Source: Chelativorans petroleitrophicus
GTDB lineage: Bacteria; Pseudomonadota; Alphaproteobacteria; Rhizobiales; Rhizobiaceae
Reading direction: 5' to 3'
Length of the DNA stretch: 64,000 nucleotides
Assembly: GCF_025398195.1 (NCBI RefSeq)
Contig: NZ_JAODNV010000012.1
Coordinates: 107,559 to 171,558 of the forward strand
Of this stretch, positions 48,474 to 57,906 are shown in pieces (the first letter of the stretch is position 1; each line of letters starts with the position of its first letter). The notes under the pieces were generated by a model. That model saw nothing but the letters and a program-made list of their open reading frames with translations, had not been told where the DNA came from and did no database searches. A program made the position numbers and the translations under genes.

Positions 48474-49646
48474 ATGCTGCCCACTGAAATAGCTGCACGG
48501 ATGGATGGCGTATTGCGCCCCGGAGAGAACGGGCAGCTCGAAGCCTTTCTGCCTTCGCCCAAGGTGCAGAACCACGCCGCGTTCCTGGCCACGCTGGACG
48601 ATGGTACGCTCGCCTGCGCGTGGTTCGGTGGCACGCTGGAGGGCAAGGCGGACATCTCGATCTACGCGTCGGTGATGCGTCCTGGCGTGGACGTCTGGGG
48701 AGCATGGTCTCAACTGAGCGACGATCCCGAACGTTCCGAACAAAACCCCGTCCTCTGGAGGAATGGCGAGGGCAAATGGCAGCTCCTTCACACGGCCCAG
48801 CCGGCTGGGAACCAGGACGAGTGCCTCTTGCGCGCCCGCGAGGTCTTCTTTGACGGCGAAAGGCTCACCGGCGGTGTACCGCGCACAATTGGCCTTCCAC
48901 TTGGCTGCTTCATCCGCGGGCGCTTCGTGCGCCGCAAGGACGGCGCATGGATGATGCCGATCTTCCGTTGTGTGTCCCGGCCGGGCCAGCGCTGGAACGG
49001 TAGCCACGACAACGCCGCTGTCGGCGTCAGCCATGACGAAGGTGAGACCTGGACGCTTGAGGAAGTACCGGGCTCCATCGGCTCCGTGCACATGACCATT
49101 GTACCGCTGGATGGCGACCACATGGTTGCCTTCTACCGGCGCCGTCAGTCCGACTTCGTCCATCGCTCCGAGAGCCTTGATGGCGGCATGACCTGGTCCG
49201 CGCCTGAGCCAACCGACGTGCCAAACAACAACTCGTCCATCAACGTTATCCGGTTGAGGGACAGCCGTCTTGCCATGGCCTGTAACCCATCCTCGGCGGC
49301 AACTTCTGATGCGCGCCGCACCTCGCTCTACGACGAGATCGAGGAGGGCGATGATCGTCCGGATGCAACCGGAGGCTGCAATCCCATCTGGGGCGTACCA
49401 CGCGCGCCGCTGGCGCTTTGCATTTCAGAGGATGGCGGTCGCACCTGGCCGAAGCGCCGCATCATCGATAACAGCTCGGGCGCTTGTCTTTCGAACAATT
49501 CCGAGGACGGCCGGAACCAGGAGCTGTCATACCCCTATATCCTCGAAGGCGAAGACGGCGAGCTGCACGTCGCCTATACCTATTTCCGGCGTGCAATCAA
49601 ATACGTGCGTCTCCCTGCGGGATGGATCGATGGAGAAGAAGCGTGA
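48474..49646 (+). CDS. Sialidase-fold (BNR/Asp-box) protein, cytoplasmic
   Basis: This 390-residue beta-propeller protein contains three Asp-box repeats: [16 protein letters not shown] and SEDGGRTW (S-x-D-x-G-x-T-W). The N-terminal [19 protein letters not shown] and [19 protein letters not shown] belong to the exo-sialidase-like superfamily. No signal peptide is present, so it probably works inside the cell. I cannot locate the full arginine triad and do not claim sialidase activity. GGAGGAG sits before the ATG. It heads the operon with pdxA2, dapA-like and ADH genes. Confidence 0.8.
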   Translation: MLPTEIAARMDGVLRPGENGQLEAFLPSPKVQNHAAFLATLDDGTLACAWFGGTLEGKADISIYASVMRPGVDVWGAWSQLSDDPERSEQNPVLWRNGEGKWQLLHTAQPAGNQDECLLRAREVFFDGERLTGGVPRTIGLPLGCFIRGRFVRRKDGAWMMPIFRCVSRPGQRWNGSHDNAAVGVSHDEGETWTLEEVPGSIGSVHMTIVPLDGDHMVAFYRRRQSDFVHRSESLDGGMTWSAPEPTDVPNNNSSINVIRLRDSRLAMACNPSSAATSDARRTSLYDEIEEGDDRPDATGGCNPIWGVPRAPLALCISEDGGRTWPKRRIIDNSSGACLSNNSEDGRNQELSYPYILEGEDGELHVAYTYFRRAIKYVRLPAGWIDGEEA

Positions 49647-50593
49647 GTCAGGTTATAGGCATCACAATGGGCGACCCCGCGGGGGTAGGGCCAGAAATCA
49701 CGGTTAAGGCCATGGCCGAGATGTCCGATGCCGAACGCGCGCTGACGCGCGTTTATGGCAATCGCGGCGTGCTCGAACGGGCCTGCGAGGCGACGGGCGT
49801 TTCACTCGACCTTGACGCCGTGACGGTCGACCTCCCCATCGAAGGGCCCGAGCTTGCCTGGGGCAAGCTCAATCCGCGCGCCGGCGATGCCGCCTTCCGC
49901 TTTATCGAGAAGGCGGTGCGCGATGCCAAGGCCGGCGCCATCGGCTGCATCGTGACCGCCCCGATCAACAAGGAAGCGCTCAACATGGCGGGTCATCACT
50001 ATGATGGCCACACCGGCATGCTCGCGGCGCTCACCGGCCAGAAGTCGGCCTTCATGTTGCTTGCCTCGGATAGGCTGAAGGTTATTCACGTCTCTACCCA
50101 CGTCTCGCTCAAGACTGCCATCGACCGCGCAACGCCCGAGCGGATCCTCGCGACCATCCGGGCCGGGAACGAGCATCTGAAGCGCATCGGCTACGAGAAC
50201 CCACGCATCGCGGTGGCAGGGATCAACCCGCATTGTGGGGAGTCCGGCCTCTTCGGCAAGGAGGACGACCTCCAGGTCGCGCCCGCCGTCGAAGTGGCCC
50301 GGGCGGAGGGCATCAATGTCGTGGGGCCGATCTCGGCCGACACCGTCTACTACCGGGCCTATTCTGGCGCCTTCGACCTCGTGGTGGCCCAGTATCACGA
50401 TCAGGGGCATATCCCCATCAAACTCGTGGCGTTCGATACTGCTGTGAACGTATCGCTTGGCCTGCCCATTGACCGGACCTCGGTCGACCACGGCACCGCC
50501 TTCGACATCGCTGGCACGGGTAAGGCCAAACATGTCAACATGAAGGCTGCCATTGCCTATGCGCGGCGCCTCGTTGCGGGAAAATCTGTATGA
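49643..50593 (+). CDS. pdxA2: PdxA-family dehydrogenase (PdxA2-like)
   Basis: This 316-residue protein has the 4-hydroxythreonine-4-phosphate dehydrogenase fold: [20 protein letters not shown] at the N-terminus, the metal-binding [14 protein letters not shown] (His about residue 114), [20 protein letters not shown] and [20 protein letters not shown]. In DUF1537-kinase clusters, PdxA2 oxidises and decarboxylates the 4-phosphorylated four-carbon acid to DHAP; a kinase of that family is in the divergent operon. It starts at a GTG overlapping the previous stop by 4 bp (GTGA). A role in vitamin B6 synthesis cannot be excluded. Confidence 0.85.
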   Translation: MSQVIGITMGDPAGVGPEITVKAMAEMSDAERALTRVYGNRGVLERACEATGVSLDLDAVTVDLPIEGPELAWGKLNPRAGDAAFRFIEKAVRDAKAGAIGCIVTAPINKEALNMAGHHYDGHTGMLAALTGQKSAFMLLASDRLKVIHVSTHVSLKTAIDRATPERILATIRAGNEHLKRIGYENPRIAVAGINPHCGESGLFGKEDDLQVAPAVEVARAEGINVVGPISADTVYYRAYSGAFDLVVAQYHDQGHIPIKLVAFDTAVNVSLGLPIDRTSVDHGTAFDIAGTGKAKHVNMKAAIAYARRLVAGKSV

Positions 50594-51519
50594 ACCCCGC
50601 AACCAGTCTCCCTGTTCACGGCGTTTTCTGCGCCTCGGCTACCCCCATTCTCGAAGACGGCGCCCCGGATCACGCTGCCTTTGCCGCCCACTGCAAGGCG
50701 CTGCTGGAAGAAGGATGCGACGGCATCGCCCTACTTGGCACGACGGGCGAGGCGAACTCCTTTTCTATCGCCCAGCGTCAGGCGATCCTCGAAAACCTTA
50801 TTGCCTCGGGCGTCGACGCTTCGTGCCTGCTGCCGGGCACATCGCAAACCAATGTTCCGGACAGCATCACGCTGGTCCGCCACGCCGTTGAGGCGGGCGT
50901 GAAGGCCTGCGTGGTCTTGCCACCTTTTTACTACAAGAGCGTGAGCGACGACGGTCTGTTCCGGTTCTATGTCGAACTCATCGAGGGGGTAGGCAGAGAC
51001 AATCTGCGCATTGTGCTCTACCACATCCCGCCGATTGCCCAGGTCGGCATCTCGATCGACCTAATCGCGCGCCTGCGCGAGACATTCCCCGGCGTCATCG
51101 TGGGAATCAAGGACAGCTCCGGCAAGCTCGAGAGCATGGAAGCCTTCGCGAAGGCCTTCGACAACTTCTCGGTGCTTGCTGGTGCCGATCCGCTCATGCT
51201 GCCACTCCTCAAGGCGGGCGGGGCAGGGTGCATCACCTCATCCTCGAACCTCATCGGCAAGCACCTCCGCGTTGTCTTCGACAACTGGTTCGACGCCAGT
51301 AAGGCAGAGTTGGTCGAAGCCACCCAAGCCCGTATCAACGCGTGGCGCGACCTTTCCAACACCTATGTCCAGCTCCCCACGGTCAAGGCAATGCTCGCCC
51401 GCCGCCGTGGACATGAGGGCTGGACACGCGTGCGTCCGCCGCTGGTGGAGCTTACTGAGGCCGAAAAGGCCCATGTCTGGCAGCAGATGGAGCGCCTGGA
51501 GGCAGAAGAAAATGTCTGA
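50590..51519 (+). CDS. Dihydrodipicolinate synthase/N-acetylneuraminate lyase family protein
   Basis: This 309-residue TIM-barrel class I aldolase has the family marks [19 protein letters not shown] (about residue 48), [18 protein letters not shown] with the active-site Tyr (about 140) and [18 protein letters not shown] with the Schiff-base Lys (about 167). The superfamily includes DapA, NanA, and 2-keto-3-deoxy sugar-acid lyases or dehydratases; catabolic context points to a sugar-acid enzyme, not lysine synthesis. Its start overlaps pdxA2 (ATGA), and its end overlaps the ADH gene by 8 bp. Confidence 0.87.
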   Translation: MNPATSLPVHGVFCASATPILEDGAPDHAAFAAHCKALLEEGCDGIALLGTTGEANSFSIAQRQAILENLIASGVDASCLLPGTSQTNVPDSITLVRHAVEAGVKACVVLPPFYYKSVSDDGLFRFYVELIEGVGRDNLRIVLYHIPPIAQVGISIDLIARLRETFPGVIVGIKDSSGKLESMEAFAKAFDNFSVLAGADPLMLPLLKAGGAGCITSSSNLIGKHLRVVFDNWFDASKAELVEATQARINAWRDLSNTYVQLPTVKAMLARRRGHEGWTRVRPPLVELTEAEKAHVWQQMERLEAEENV

Positions 51520-52645
51520 TCTGTTCCTCTCGCGCGCAATCACGCTTGTTCAGCCAGCAAGGATCGTGATCGGCGCGGGCACCGGGGCGCGCCTCGGCGA
51601 ATGGGCATCCGCGTATCGCCGCGTCTTCGTCATCGCCATGGGGCCGACCGAGGCCTATGTCGAACGGCTGGGCTTTTCGGGCAAGGTCACGGTGTATACG
51701 GACCTCATCCCTGAACCCGACCTTCCGGCGGTCGACGCTGTCTTCTCCGCCGCTCGTGCCTTCCGCCCAGATCTCGTGATCGGGCTTGGCGGCGGCTCCG
51801 TCATGGATGTCGCCAAGCTCGTCGCTGCCCTTTGGGACAAGGATCTTTCCATTACCGACGTGGTCGGTGCGGGAAAGGTACCGGGCCGGACCACGGCGCT
51901 CGCCCAAGTGCCTACGACTTCAGGCACTGGTTCGGAAGCGGGCATCCGCGCGCTGGTCACCGACCCGGCAACGCTCGCCAAGCTGGCGGTCGAGAGCGTC
52001 CACATGCGCGCCGATTTCGTAGTGCTGGACCCTGAGCTGACCTATTCGGTGCCGCCCGCCATCACTGCCGCAACCGGCATCGATGCGCTGGCCCATTGCG
52101 TCGAGGCCTTCACCAACATCAAGGCTCATCCGCTGATCGATTTCTACGCGCGTCAGGGTATCCAGCTTGCTGGCAGCTATCTCGCGCGCGCCGTTGCCGA
52201 TGGTTCGGATACCGAGGCGCGGGCAGGGATGATGCTTGCCTCCTACTACGGCGGCGTTTGTCTTGGGCCGGTGAACACCGCTGGGGGCCATGCCCTCGCT
52301 TATCCACTAGGCACGCGCCTCAAGCTGCCGCATGGCCTCGCCAACGCGATCATCTTTCCCCACGTCCTTGCTTTCAACGCGCCGGAACGGCCTGAGAAGA
52401 CGCAGGAGATCATGACCCTGCTGGGACTTGGCGAAACTGCGGATGAGACGGAAGTCCGCAAGCGCGCCCACGCCTATTGCGCAAGCCTCGGGCTTGAGAT
52501 GAGCCTTGCCAGGCACGGCGCGAAAGAGGAAGAGCTGGGTGCCTGGGCCGAGGAGGCCTTTGCCATCAAGCGGCTGATCGACAACAATCCCCGTGCCATG
52601 AACCCGGAGAATATTCTGGATATTTATCGGGCTGCCATGCGCTGA
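51512..52645 (+). CDS. Iron-containing alcohol dehydrogenase
   Basis: This 377-residue group III (Fe-ADH) dehydrogenase has the nucleotide-binding LVIGLGGGSVMDVAKLVAAL (about residue 88), VPTTSGTGSEAGIRALVTDP, and the metal-binding Asp/His residues in DALAHCVEAFTNIKAHPLID and LPHGLANAIIFPHVLAFN. It could reduce or oxidise an aldehyde or hydroxy-acid product of the preceding lyase or dehydrogenase. It is the last gene of the rightward operon; only 24 bp downstream begins an IS256-type remnant. Confidence 0.92.
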   Translation: MSDLFLSRAITLVQPARIVIGAGTGARLGEWASAYRRVFVIAMGPTEAYVERLGFSGKVTVYTDLIPEPDLPAVDAVFSAARAFRPDLVIGLGGGSVMDVAKLVAALWDKDLSITDVVGAGKVPGRTTALAQVPTTSGTGSEAGIRALVTDPATLAKLAVESVHMRADFVVLDPELTYSVPPAITAATGIDALAHCVEAFTNIKAHPLIDFYARQGIQLAGSYLARAVADGSDTEARAGMMLASYYGGVCLGPVNTAGGHALAYPLGTRLKLPHGLANAIIFPHVLAFNAPERPEKTQEIMTLLGLGETADETEVRKRAHAYCASLGLEMSLARHGAKEEELGAWAEEAFAIKRLIDNNPRAMNPENILDIYRAAMR

Positions 52646-52668
52646 AGAACAGGTGCAACTCACACGGC

Positions 52669-52853
52669 TTGGTCGCCATCGGCATCGACTGGGACGGCCG
52701 CGCCAGATCCTGGCCATCAAGATGGCCGGCCGCGAGAGCCGCTCGTCCTGGGAGGACCTCCTGCGCGCGGCCTCAATGGCGTCGAATGTCGTCGCCGACG
52801 ACCATGCCGGCTTGCGGGTGGCCATCCGCGAGGTGCTCGCCGGTGCCGCCTAA
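52669..52853 (+). pseudogene. IS256-type (Mutator-like) transposase fragment
   Basis: One frame reads VAIGIDWDGR and after a shift the next reads RQILAIKMAGRESRSSWEDL and VVADDHAGLRVAIREVL, both characteristic of IS256-family transposases (first catalytic Asp region and the VSDDHAGL segment with the second Asp). A reading-frame shift and a shortened middle make it inactive. It is 24 bp from the ADH stop and 8 bp from the truncated methyltransferase gene, marking the right edge of the catabolic island. Confidence 0.8.
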
Positions 52854-52861
52854 CAGCGCTG

Positions 52862-53518
52862 CTAGTGCACTTCCTGACGACGCCCTATGCCATAGGGCGG
52901 ATCGAAATGGATGCACTGCACCTTGCCCTTCAGCCCCTCGCGTTGGGCGAGAGAGGCCATGACCTGCAGGCTGTCGCCCAGGATCATGCGGTTCTGCCAG
53001 TGCATGGAATGCCGGTAGAACTCGTAGCGGTCCTCCGGGTCGGTGAGCCCGTTGAAATCGGCGAAGAGGTCCGGCATGTCGGCCTCGGCCGCGCGGGCCT
53101 CCTTGGTGCGGCGCTTGAGATCGTCGATGATCGCCTTGGGGTGGATCTTCTCCTGGATGTAGAGGGGCGGCGCGTTGACGACGAGGTCGGACCAGTCCTG
53201 CGTGTCCTTGCCGCGCCAGACGAGCTGCGCGTCGCCGATCTCGACCTCGCCGGTCTCCCAGAGCTGCTGGCGCTGCGCTTCGGTGAGCGTGATGCGGATG
53301 CCGTTCCAGATGATCTGCGGGTCGAGATCCGGATCGCGCGGCCGCGTCTCGCCCTCGGCGAGCGGAAAGGCGCGCGCCAGCCGCATCTCCTGCGCTGTCG
53401 CGCCCAGCAGCTCTTCGTTCTGCTCGAAGATCGGCGCCATCTCGGCCGTCGGATTGTTGATCCGCTTGTCCTTGTGGCGCAGGGCCTCAATGTCCTTGGA
53501 CTTGGGTGGACGGGCCAT
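52862..53518 (-). pseudogene. Type III DNA methyltransferase (mod), N-terminal fragment
   Basis: The 218-residue product begins MARPPKSKDIEALRHKDKRI and contains YIQEKIHPKAIIDDLKRRT, then MILGDSLQVMASLAQ and the catalytic DPPY motif in QCIHFDPPYGI at the C-terminus. Family members adjacent to BPTD_3080-type restriction proteins are several times longer, with the SAM-binding FxGxG motif after DPPY. Here the frame ends nine residues past DPPYGI, beside the IS256 remnant. Lacking the SAM-binding half, it is unlikely to methylate DNA. Confidence 0.8.
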
Positions 53519-53522
53519 CGGT

Positions 53523-55211
53523 TCAATCGTTTTCGTAGGCGTTCTCGGACGCCTGATCGGTGGGAAGGAGTTGCGGAAGCTTCAGGTTGCCCCGCAGCCT
53601 GGCGAGATACGCATTGCCTGCGTCGGCCAATGCTTGAGCGCGGTTACGCACCCATGTTTCCAGGTCAGCCAGCCTGGTCTCGACGAAACTCGGGTCGATA
53701 TACTGCTGGCGGAGTTTTTTCTCAGTGATGCCGTAGCGCGCGACGTAGTCCAGCGGTTCCTTCTTGGAGATTCGGATGTTGATCGCTGGGCCGATCAGCG
53801 CGATGTTGCCGAGCGCATTGACGACTGATGCCGGTTGTTCATCTCCAACATATCCCCTGGGGAAGATGTGATGGAACTGTGGGGTAAAGCCGGCCAGGAG
53901 TTCGCCCGCATCGAAACCAATCCGCATTGACCGCTCGTCCCAGTCTTCAGCCTGGGCGTCGTATATCAGCAGGTAGAGCATCAGGCGGCCGAAGCGGGAG
54001 TCACCGTAGTCGCGCATGAAGTCATCCGCCGACAGGAGCGGGATGTATTTGATCTTAGCGAGAAGCCGCTCGAGGGCATCAGACAGGCTGCTCGACTCTC
54101 CGATCTCCTTCAGGTCCTCTTCCATTGAACTGGTCGAAGAGGTCGAGTAGCGACCGAAACGGGATGCCTGGAGGAACCAGTAGAACGTCTGCTCGAACGG
54201 CGCATCCGGGTAGCGGTCAAGCAACGCGGTCAGAGGCACGAGCGCATTGTCGGAGGGAAGCAGGCTGTTGCCCGCGATGCCAAAGTCGCGCAGATGCCTG
54301 ACGGCCAGCCCCCACGCCTTTTTCGTGCGTTCCCACGTGGGCTTGATGGTGGCCGCATCCCAGAAGGACTGCTCAATTTCCTTGTAGCGGATCTTGCCCC
54401 TTCCAACGCCCGTCATCGTGCGGAAGACGAGGTTCGGGCTCACGTCGAAGCCCATGTCACCCAAGCTTTTGACATAGGGTAGGTACTGATCGCGGACCCA
54501 GCCAGGCGCGCGAGCGGCGACAACGCCCAGATAGATGTCCGCCTCGGTAACCCTGGTCCCCCGGCTGTTGAGCCGGGCGAAAATCTCGACGACATCCTCC
54601 AGATCGTTGTCTACCGTAATCAGAACGACATCCTGATCCCGAATTGACCTCAGACGATTCAGACGCGAATACACTTCCATGGCGTCCATGCCGTCGCACA
54701 GACCATCGAGCTTGATCTGCTTGGCCAACGCCTCGAGTTTCTTCTGGTCCTCTTCCCTATCCAGGTCCAGATTTAGGACGTTGCGCACCGGTACGTAGCG
54801 GCTGGTAGTCACCTTCCTGGTTGCCGCATTCGCCACGACGAAGTACGGCGGCGTCCGGGTGTGGACGTCAAAACGTATGTCGTATTTGCGGATCAGCTGG
54901 TCCCAATCCTGTGACGAGCTCCACCAGTAAGGCTTTCTCCCACTGAGGACACACAGAGCCGTCGTACGCTGCTGACCATCCACCACCCACTGGGTGGGTC
55001 CCTTGGCGTCAGTGGCGCTGCGTGTCTCCGCCGGCCCCCGGCTGTCCCAGATCAGCAGGGTTCCGACCGGATAGCGAAGCCACAGGGACTCGATGAGGTC
55101 GCGAACCTGAGTTGGCTTCCAGACAAATCCGCGCTGGAATTCCGGAATGCTCCAGTCATGATCGACAGATGCTCTAACGATGTCTTTTATTTTGGTCGAC
55201 GAATACGCCAT
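53523..55211 (-). CDS. DUF262/HNH protein, GmrSD-like
   Basis: This 562-residue protein starts with the DUF262 domain (SIPEFQRGFVWKPTQVRDLI at 21-40 and the ParB-like nucleotide motif DGQQR at 78-82) and ends with a DUF1524-like HNH motif FHHIFPRGYV (about 446-455), followed by LGNIALIGPAINIRISKKEP, where the Asn residues complete the nuclease site. The DUF262+DUF1524 pair is the core of type IV GmrSD systems, which attack modified DNA. It is intact between broken type III mod and res genes and 4 bp upstream of mod, so it may still function alone. Confidence 0.88.
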   Translation of the reverse strand: MAYSSTKIKDIVRASVDHDWSIPEFQRGFVWKPTQVRDLIESLWLRYPVGTLLIWDSRGPAETRSATDAKGPTQWVVDGQQRTTALCVLSGRKPYWWSSSQDWDQLIRKYDIRFDVHTRTPPYFVVANAATRKVTTSRYVPVRNVLNLDLDREEDQKKLEALAKQIKLDGLCDGMDAMEVYSRLNRLRSIRDQDVVLITVDNDLEDVVEIFARLNSRGTRVTEADIYLGVVAARAPGWVRDQYLPYVKSLGDMGFDVSPNLVFRTMTGVGRGKIRYKEIEQSFWDAATIKPTWERTKKAWGLAVRHLRDFGIAGNSLLPSDNALVPLTALLDRYPDAPFEQTFYWFLQASRFGRYSTSSTSSMEEDLKEIGESSSLSDALERLLAKIKYIPLLSADDFMRDYGDSRFGRLMLYLLIYDAQAEDWDERSMRIGFDAGELLAGFTPQFHHIFPRGYVGDEQPASVVNALGNIALIGPAINIRISKKEPLDYVARYGITEKKLRQQYIDPSFVETRLADLETWVRNRAQALADAGNAYLARLRGNLKLPQLLPTDQASENAYEND

Positions 55212-56138
55212 CTACTCCTTCCCCACCCCAATCTTGCTGAGTTCCTGACCTTGACCGGCTCGGACGCGAAGTCAAAGGGGATGCCGAGGATGTCGGCATA
55301 TTCCGGCTCGAACAGCGGGTTGCCTTCCAGGTCCCTGTCTTGCCCGAGTTCGTAGGACTGGCGACGCAGACCACGGCCCACGACCTGCTCGCACAGCAGC
55401 TGCGTGCCGAAGGCCCTGACGCCGAGAATGTGTGTGACGTTGTTGGTGTCCCAGCCTTCCGTCAGCATCGACACCGACACAACGCAGCGGACGTGTTCAC
55501 CCAGGCGTCCCTTGCGCCCCACGGTGTTCATGACCTCTCGCCGGATTTCGCTGTCGCTGACCGCGCCGGCGGCGGCTGCACCTTCGCGTTCCGCCTTCTC
55601 GCGACGGAACCGTTCGATTTCGACGGCAGCCGCCTGCTTGAAGGCATCGTCAAGCGTCCACTCGATCTGGTGGCTGTCTACCAGGATCGTGTTCATGCGT
55701 GGCAGCGGCTCGCCGGTATGTTCATCATAGTTGCGGAACAGCTCGAGATGACCCGCGTGGACACAGCGTCTTTCGCCATCCACTTCGCGCTCGAAGCCAG
55801 CAATCCACTCATAGACCAGTCTGGACGTTGCCGCCCCAATCTGCAGAGTGAGGCAGTTTGCGCCAAGCGCTTACATGCGAGCGGATTTCGTTGACGATGA
55901 CGCTGGGATTGTAGCGGGTTTCTCCGCTACCCTCCGCGTCGAGCAGCAGCTCAGCCTGCGCTGCCTGTGCCGCCCGTGTCTTCTTCCGGGCCGCTGGCAC
56001 AGGCACCATATAGTGCGACCGCCTGCGACCAATGATGGGCGGCTGATCCAGAGGCTGACCGTCATCCCCGAGCGCGTGATGGCGTGTTGGTTCGTGATAT
56101 GGTGAATTGAGAATCGGCTGCGTATAAAATGGTTTCAT
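55187..56138 (-). pseudogene. Type III restriction (BPTD_3080-type) subunit, internally deleted
   Basis: The N-terminal part (from ATG 56138) reads QPILNSPYHEPTRHHALGD, IIGRRRSHYMVPVPAARK and RSHVSAWRKLPHSADWGGNV. At about 55809 this frame ends; the next frame continues LVYEWIAGFEREVDGERRC, NTILVDSHQIEWTLDDAFKQ, and the helicase motifs V and VI in VSVSMLTEGWDTNNVTHILG and EQVVGRGLRRQSYELG. Helicase motifs I-III and most of the middle are missing, and the C-terminus stops short inside the DUF262 gene start. The deletion junction and frameshift make it inactive. Confidence 0.8.
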
Positions 56139-56236
56139 ACTCCCCCCCGAGGAGCCTATCTTGAATCGACCTACGACGAAAGGCATGTGGTACAATGCCC
56201 AGCGAGGACTAGAGAAGGCAAATTTTGCCATAAAGT

Positions 56237-57288
56237 TTAATGCATAGATGACATAGTCAACTCGAGCTTCCGGATGGAGCCTCCGCTCCAGACCGAGGTC
56301 AATTCGCACAGTTCGAATCCTTTCAGCGGCGTTGCCCAGCGAGGGTCATACCCCCGTTCGACGTAAAGCCGCTCCATGATGCGCGACGCGAGCACGGAAA
56401 GATGCTCGCGGCCGGGCTCCGGAAAACGCAGGACCCGGCAGCGGTCCCGCAGCACCGCAGGGATCGGCTCCACTGCGTTGGCGGTCATCAGCCAGGTCAG
56501 GTTGGAGAGGTCGCAACTCGCCTGGATGTAAGGATCATGCCAACGGGCGGACGTTTCCGGCTCGAACAGCCCAAGAAGAACATCGTGCGGGTTTCCGTTG
56601 TGGCGGCCTGTCCCGATCTTCTCGACCTCGTCCAGAATGATGACGGGACCGGCAGACGCGTGTCGCTCACGGCAAGGATCGGCAGGCTCGGCTCGCCGGA
56701 CGACCATCGCCGCGGCGTGCCGCCCAGGGCACTGTCGCTCATGCCGCCGCAGGGGATGAGTTCGTACGGAGCACCGAGTTCTTCCGCGAGCCGTCTCGCG
56801 AAACGGGATTTCCCACAGCCGGGCGGACCCAGCAGGACGGTCGGCCGCAGGCGCATCTGCTGTCCTTCCACCAGCCCTTCGAGGATCTGGTCGACAGCAG
56901 CGGTGGCGTAGGGGAATTCCGCCACGAGCCGCTCCCGGACAGCATCAAGGGCCGAAACGACGGGCAACGGCAGCGGCCGCCCGGTGATCCGGCGGAACTC
57001 CCTCGCAACATCCTTCCCCTGGGAGACGGTCGCGTTGCCGACTTCCTTCAGGACGACGACGTGGTTCTCGGGCACAGAGGCGCCGGATTCGGATGCCTCG
57101 TCGATGCCGATGTCGCAGCTGTCTTCGTTCAGGCGCGGTTCCGCGTCCTCCGCAGCTGCTTTGGCATTCAGGACCGTATCCTTGAACAGATGGACATAGC
57201 CGAGCAGGTCGGGCTGGAATGCCAGCCCCCTGGCATGGCCGCGACGCCATGGGTCTGTGCCCGGGAGCCCATAAAAGGCTCTCCAGAG
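56237..57288 (-). pseudogene. Lon-like AAA ATPase, truncated and frameshifted
   Basis: After an upstream stop at about 57290, one frame reads LAFQPDLLGYVHLFKDT, EFPYATAAVDQILEGLVE and the Walker A LLGPPGCGKSRFARRLAEEL. Near 56660 it shifts and continues in a second frame with Walker B GPVIILDEVEKIG, NLTWLMTANAVEPIPAVLRD with sensor-1 Asn, and FPEPGREHLSVLASRIMER. Together they resemble the AAA module of Lon-like proteins. No protease domain remains. It lies between the restriction pseudogene and the Tn7-like operon. Confidence 0.75.
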
Positions 57289-57851
57289 TCAGAAGATCAG
57301 GCGACCCTGCTGGGAAGTGGCGTCCCGGTGAGGACTGGTGTGCCAATGGCCCAAGTATACGGCCGTGGAGCTTCTGCTTGCAGTTCCGTCTATGGGGACA
57401 GACGTTAAGGTGCGGAATCCCCCTCGAACTGCAATCGGGGACATAGATTCAGGGCCGAACCACCACACGCATCAATCCAAGCAACATGTCGAAAATGGCA
57501 GAGGAGGGCGCCGCAGCGGTGCAGCTCGCAAAGCCCGCCTTAGGCGGGTCCGAGCGCCTGCCATCAGCGTGATCGCGCCCTGATCACCGAAGTGCCACGC
57601 AGTCGCAGTCGGGGGCGGTTTCAGCGCTATCGAGAGGCGCGCCGCCCCTGACTGCTCAGTCCGTTGCGACCAGGGGAGGGCGCGGAGATGAGCAGGCCTG
57701 ACGCGTCATTAATTCTCACTCACATCTTCTTGTAACAACTTGAAAACAAACAATATTTTTCATGGGCGTGTCATACAAACTCATGGTTTGCTTGCATGAA
57801 GATTGCTCAGATCCTCCACCTTTCCGAACTGCCAGTTCGTCCGACATAAGA
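57289..57851. other. Region between the AAA pseudogene and the Tn7-like operon
   Basis: No gene is supported. The stretch contains two direct copies of GGGGACA at 57394-57400 and 57437-57443, a hairpin CCCGCC-TTA-GGCGGG at 57534-57548 and an AT-rich segment at 57706-57800 unlike its GC-rich surroundings. One of these may be part of the left end of the Tn7-like element, but I cannot identify a matched end. Confidence 0.4.
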
Positions 57852-57879
57852 AAACCCCCGGCCCGCATGAGCCGAGGGC
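57852..57879 (-). terminator. Rho-independent terminator of the tns operon
   Basis: On the minus strand CCCTCGGC pairs with GCCGGGGG (one G-T wobble), followed by TTTTC, 28 bp beyond the tniQ stop. It is the expected end of the leftward tnsA-tniQ transcript. Confidence 0.75.
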
Positions 57880-57906
57880 AACGGCGATGCCGGAAGTGCT
57901 CCGGAT

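Noticed and set aside
48474..49646. Calling the BNR protein a functional secreted sialidase
   Set aside because: No signal peptide is present and I cannot confirm the arginine triad or the nucleophile pair; only the Asp-box fold is supported.
50590..51519. Annotation as lysine-pathway dapA
   Set aside because: It is embedded in a catabolic operon with PdxA2, Fe-ADH and a sialidase-fold gene, so only the superfamily call is safe.
57394..57443. Two GGGGACA direct repeats as possible TnsB-binding sites of the left transposon end
   Set aside because: Only seven bases match, no similar sequence is clear near the expected right end, and no TGT/ACA terminus was found.
57534..57548. CCCGCC-TTA-GGCGGG hairpin as a terminator or attC site
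   Set aside because: No T-run follows and no core site of an integron is present; the stem alone supports nothing specific.
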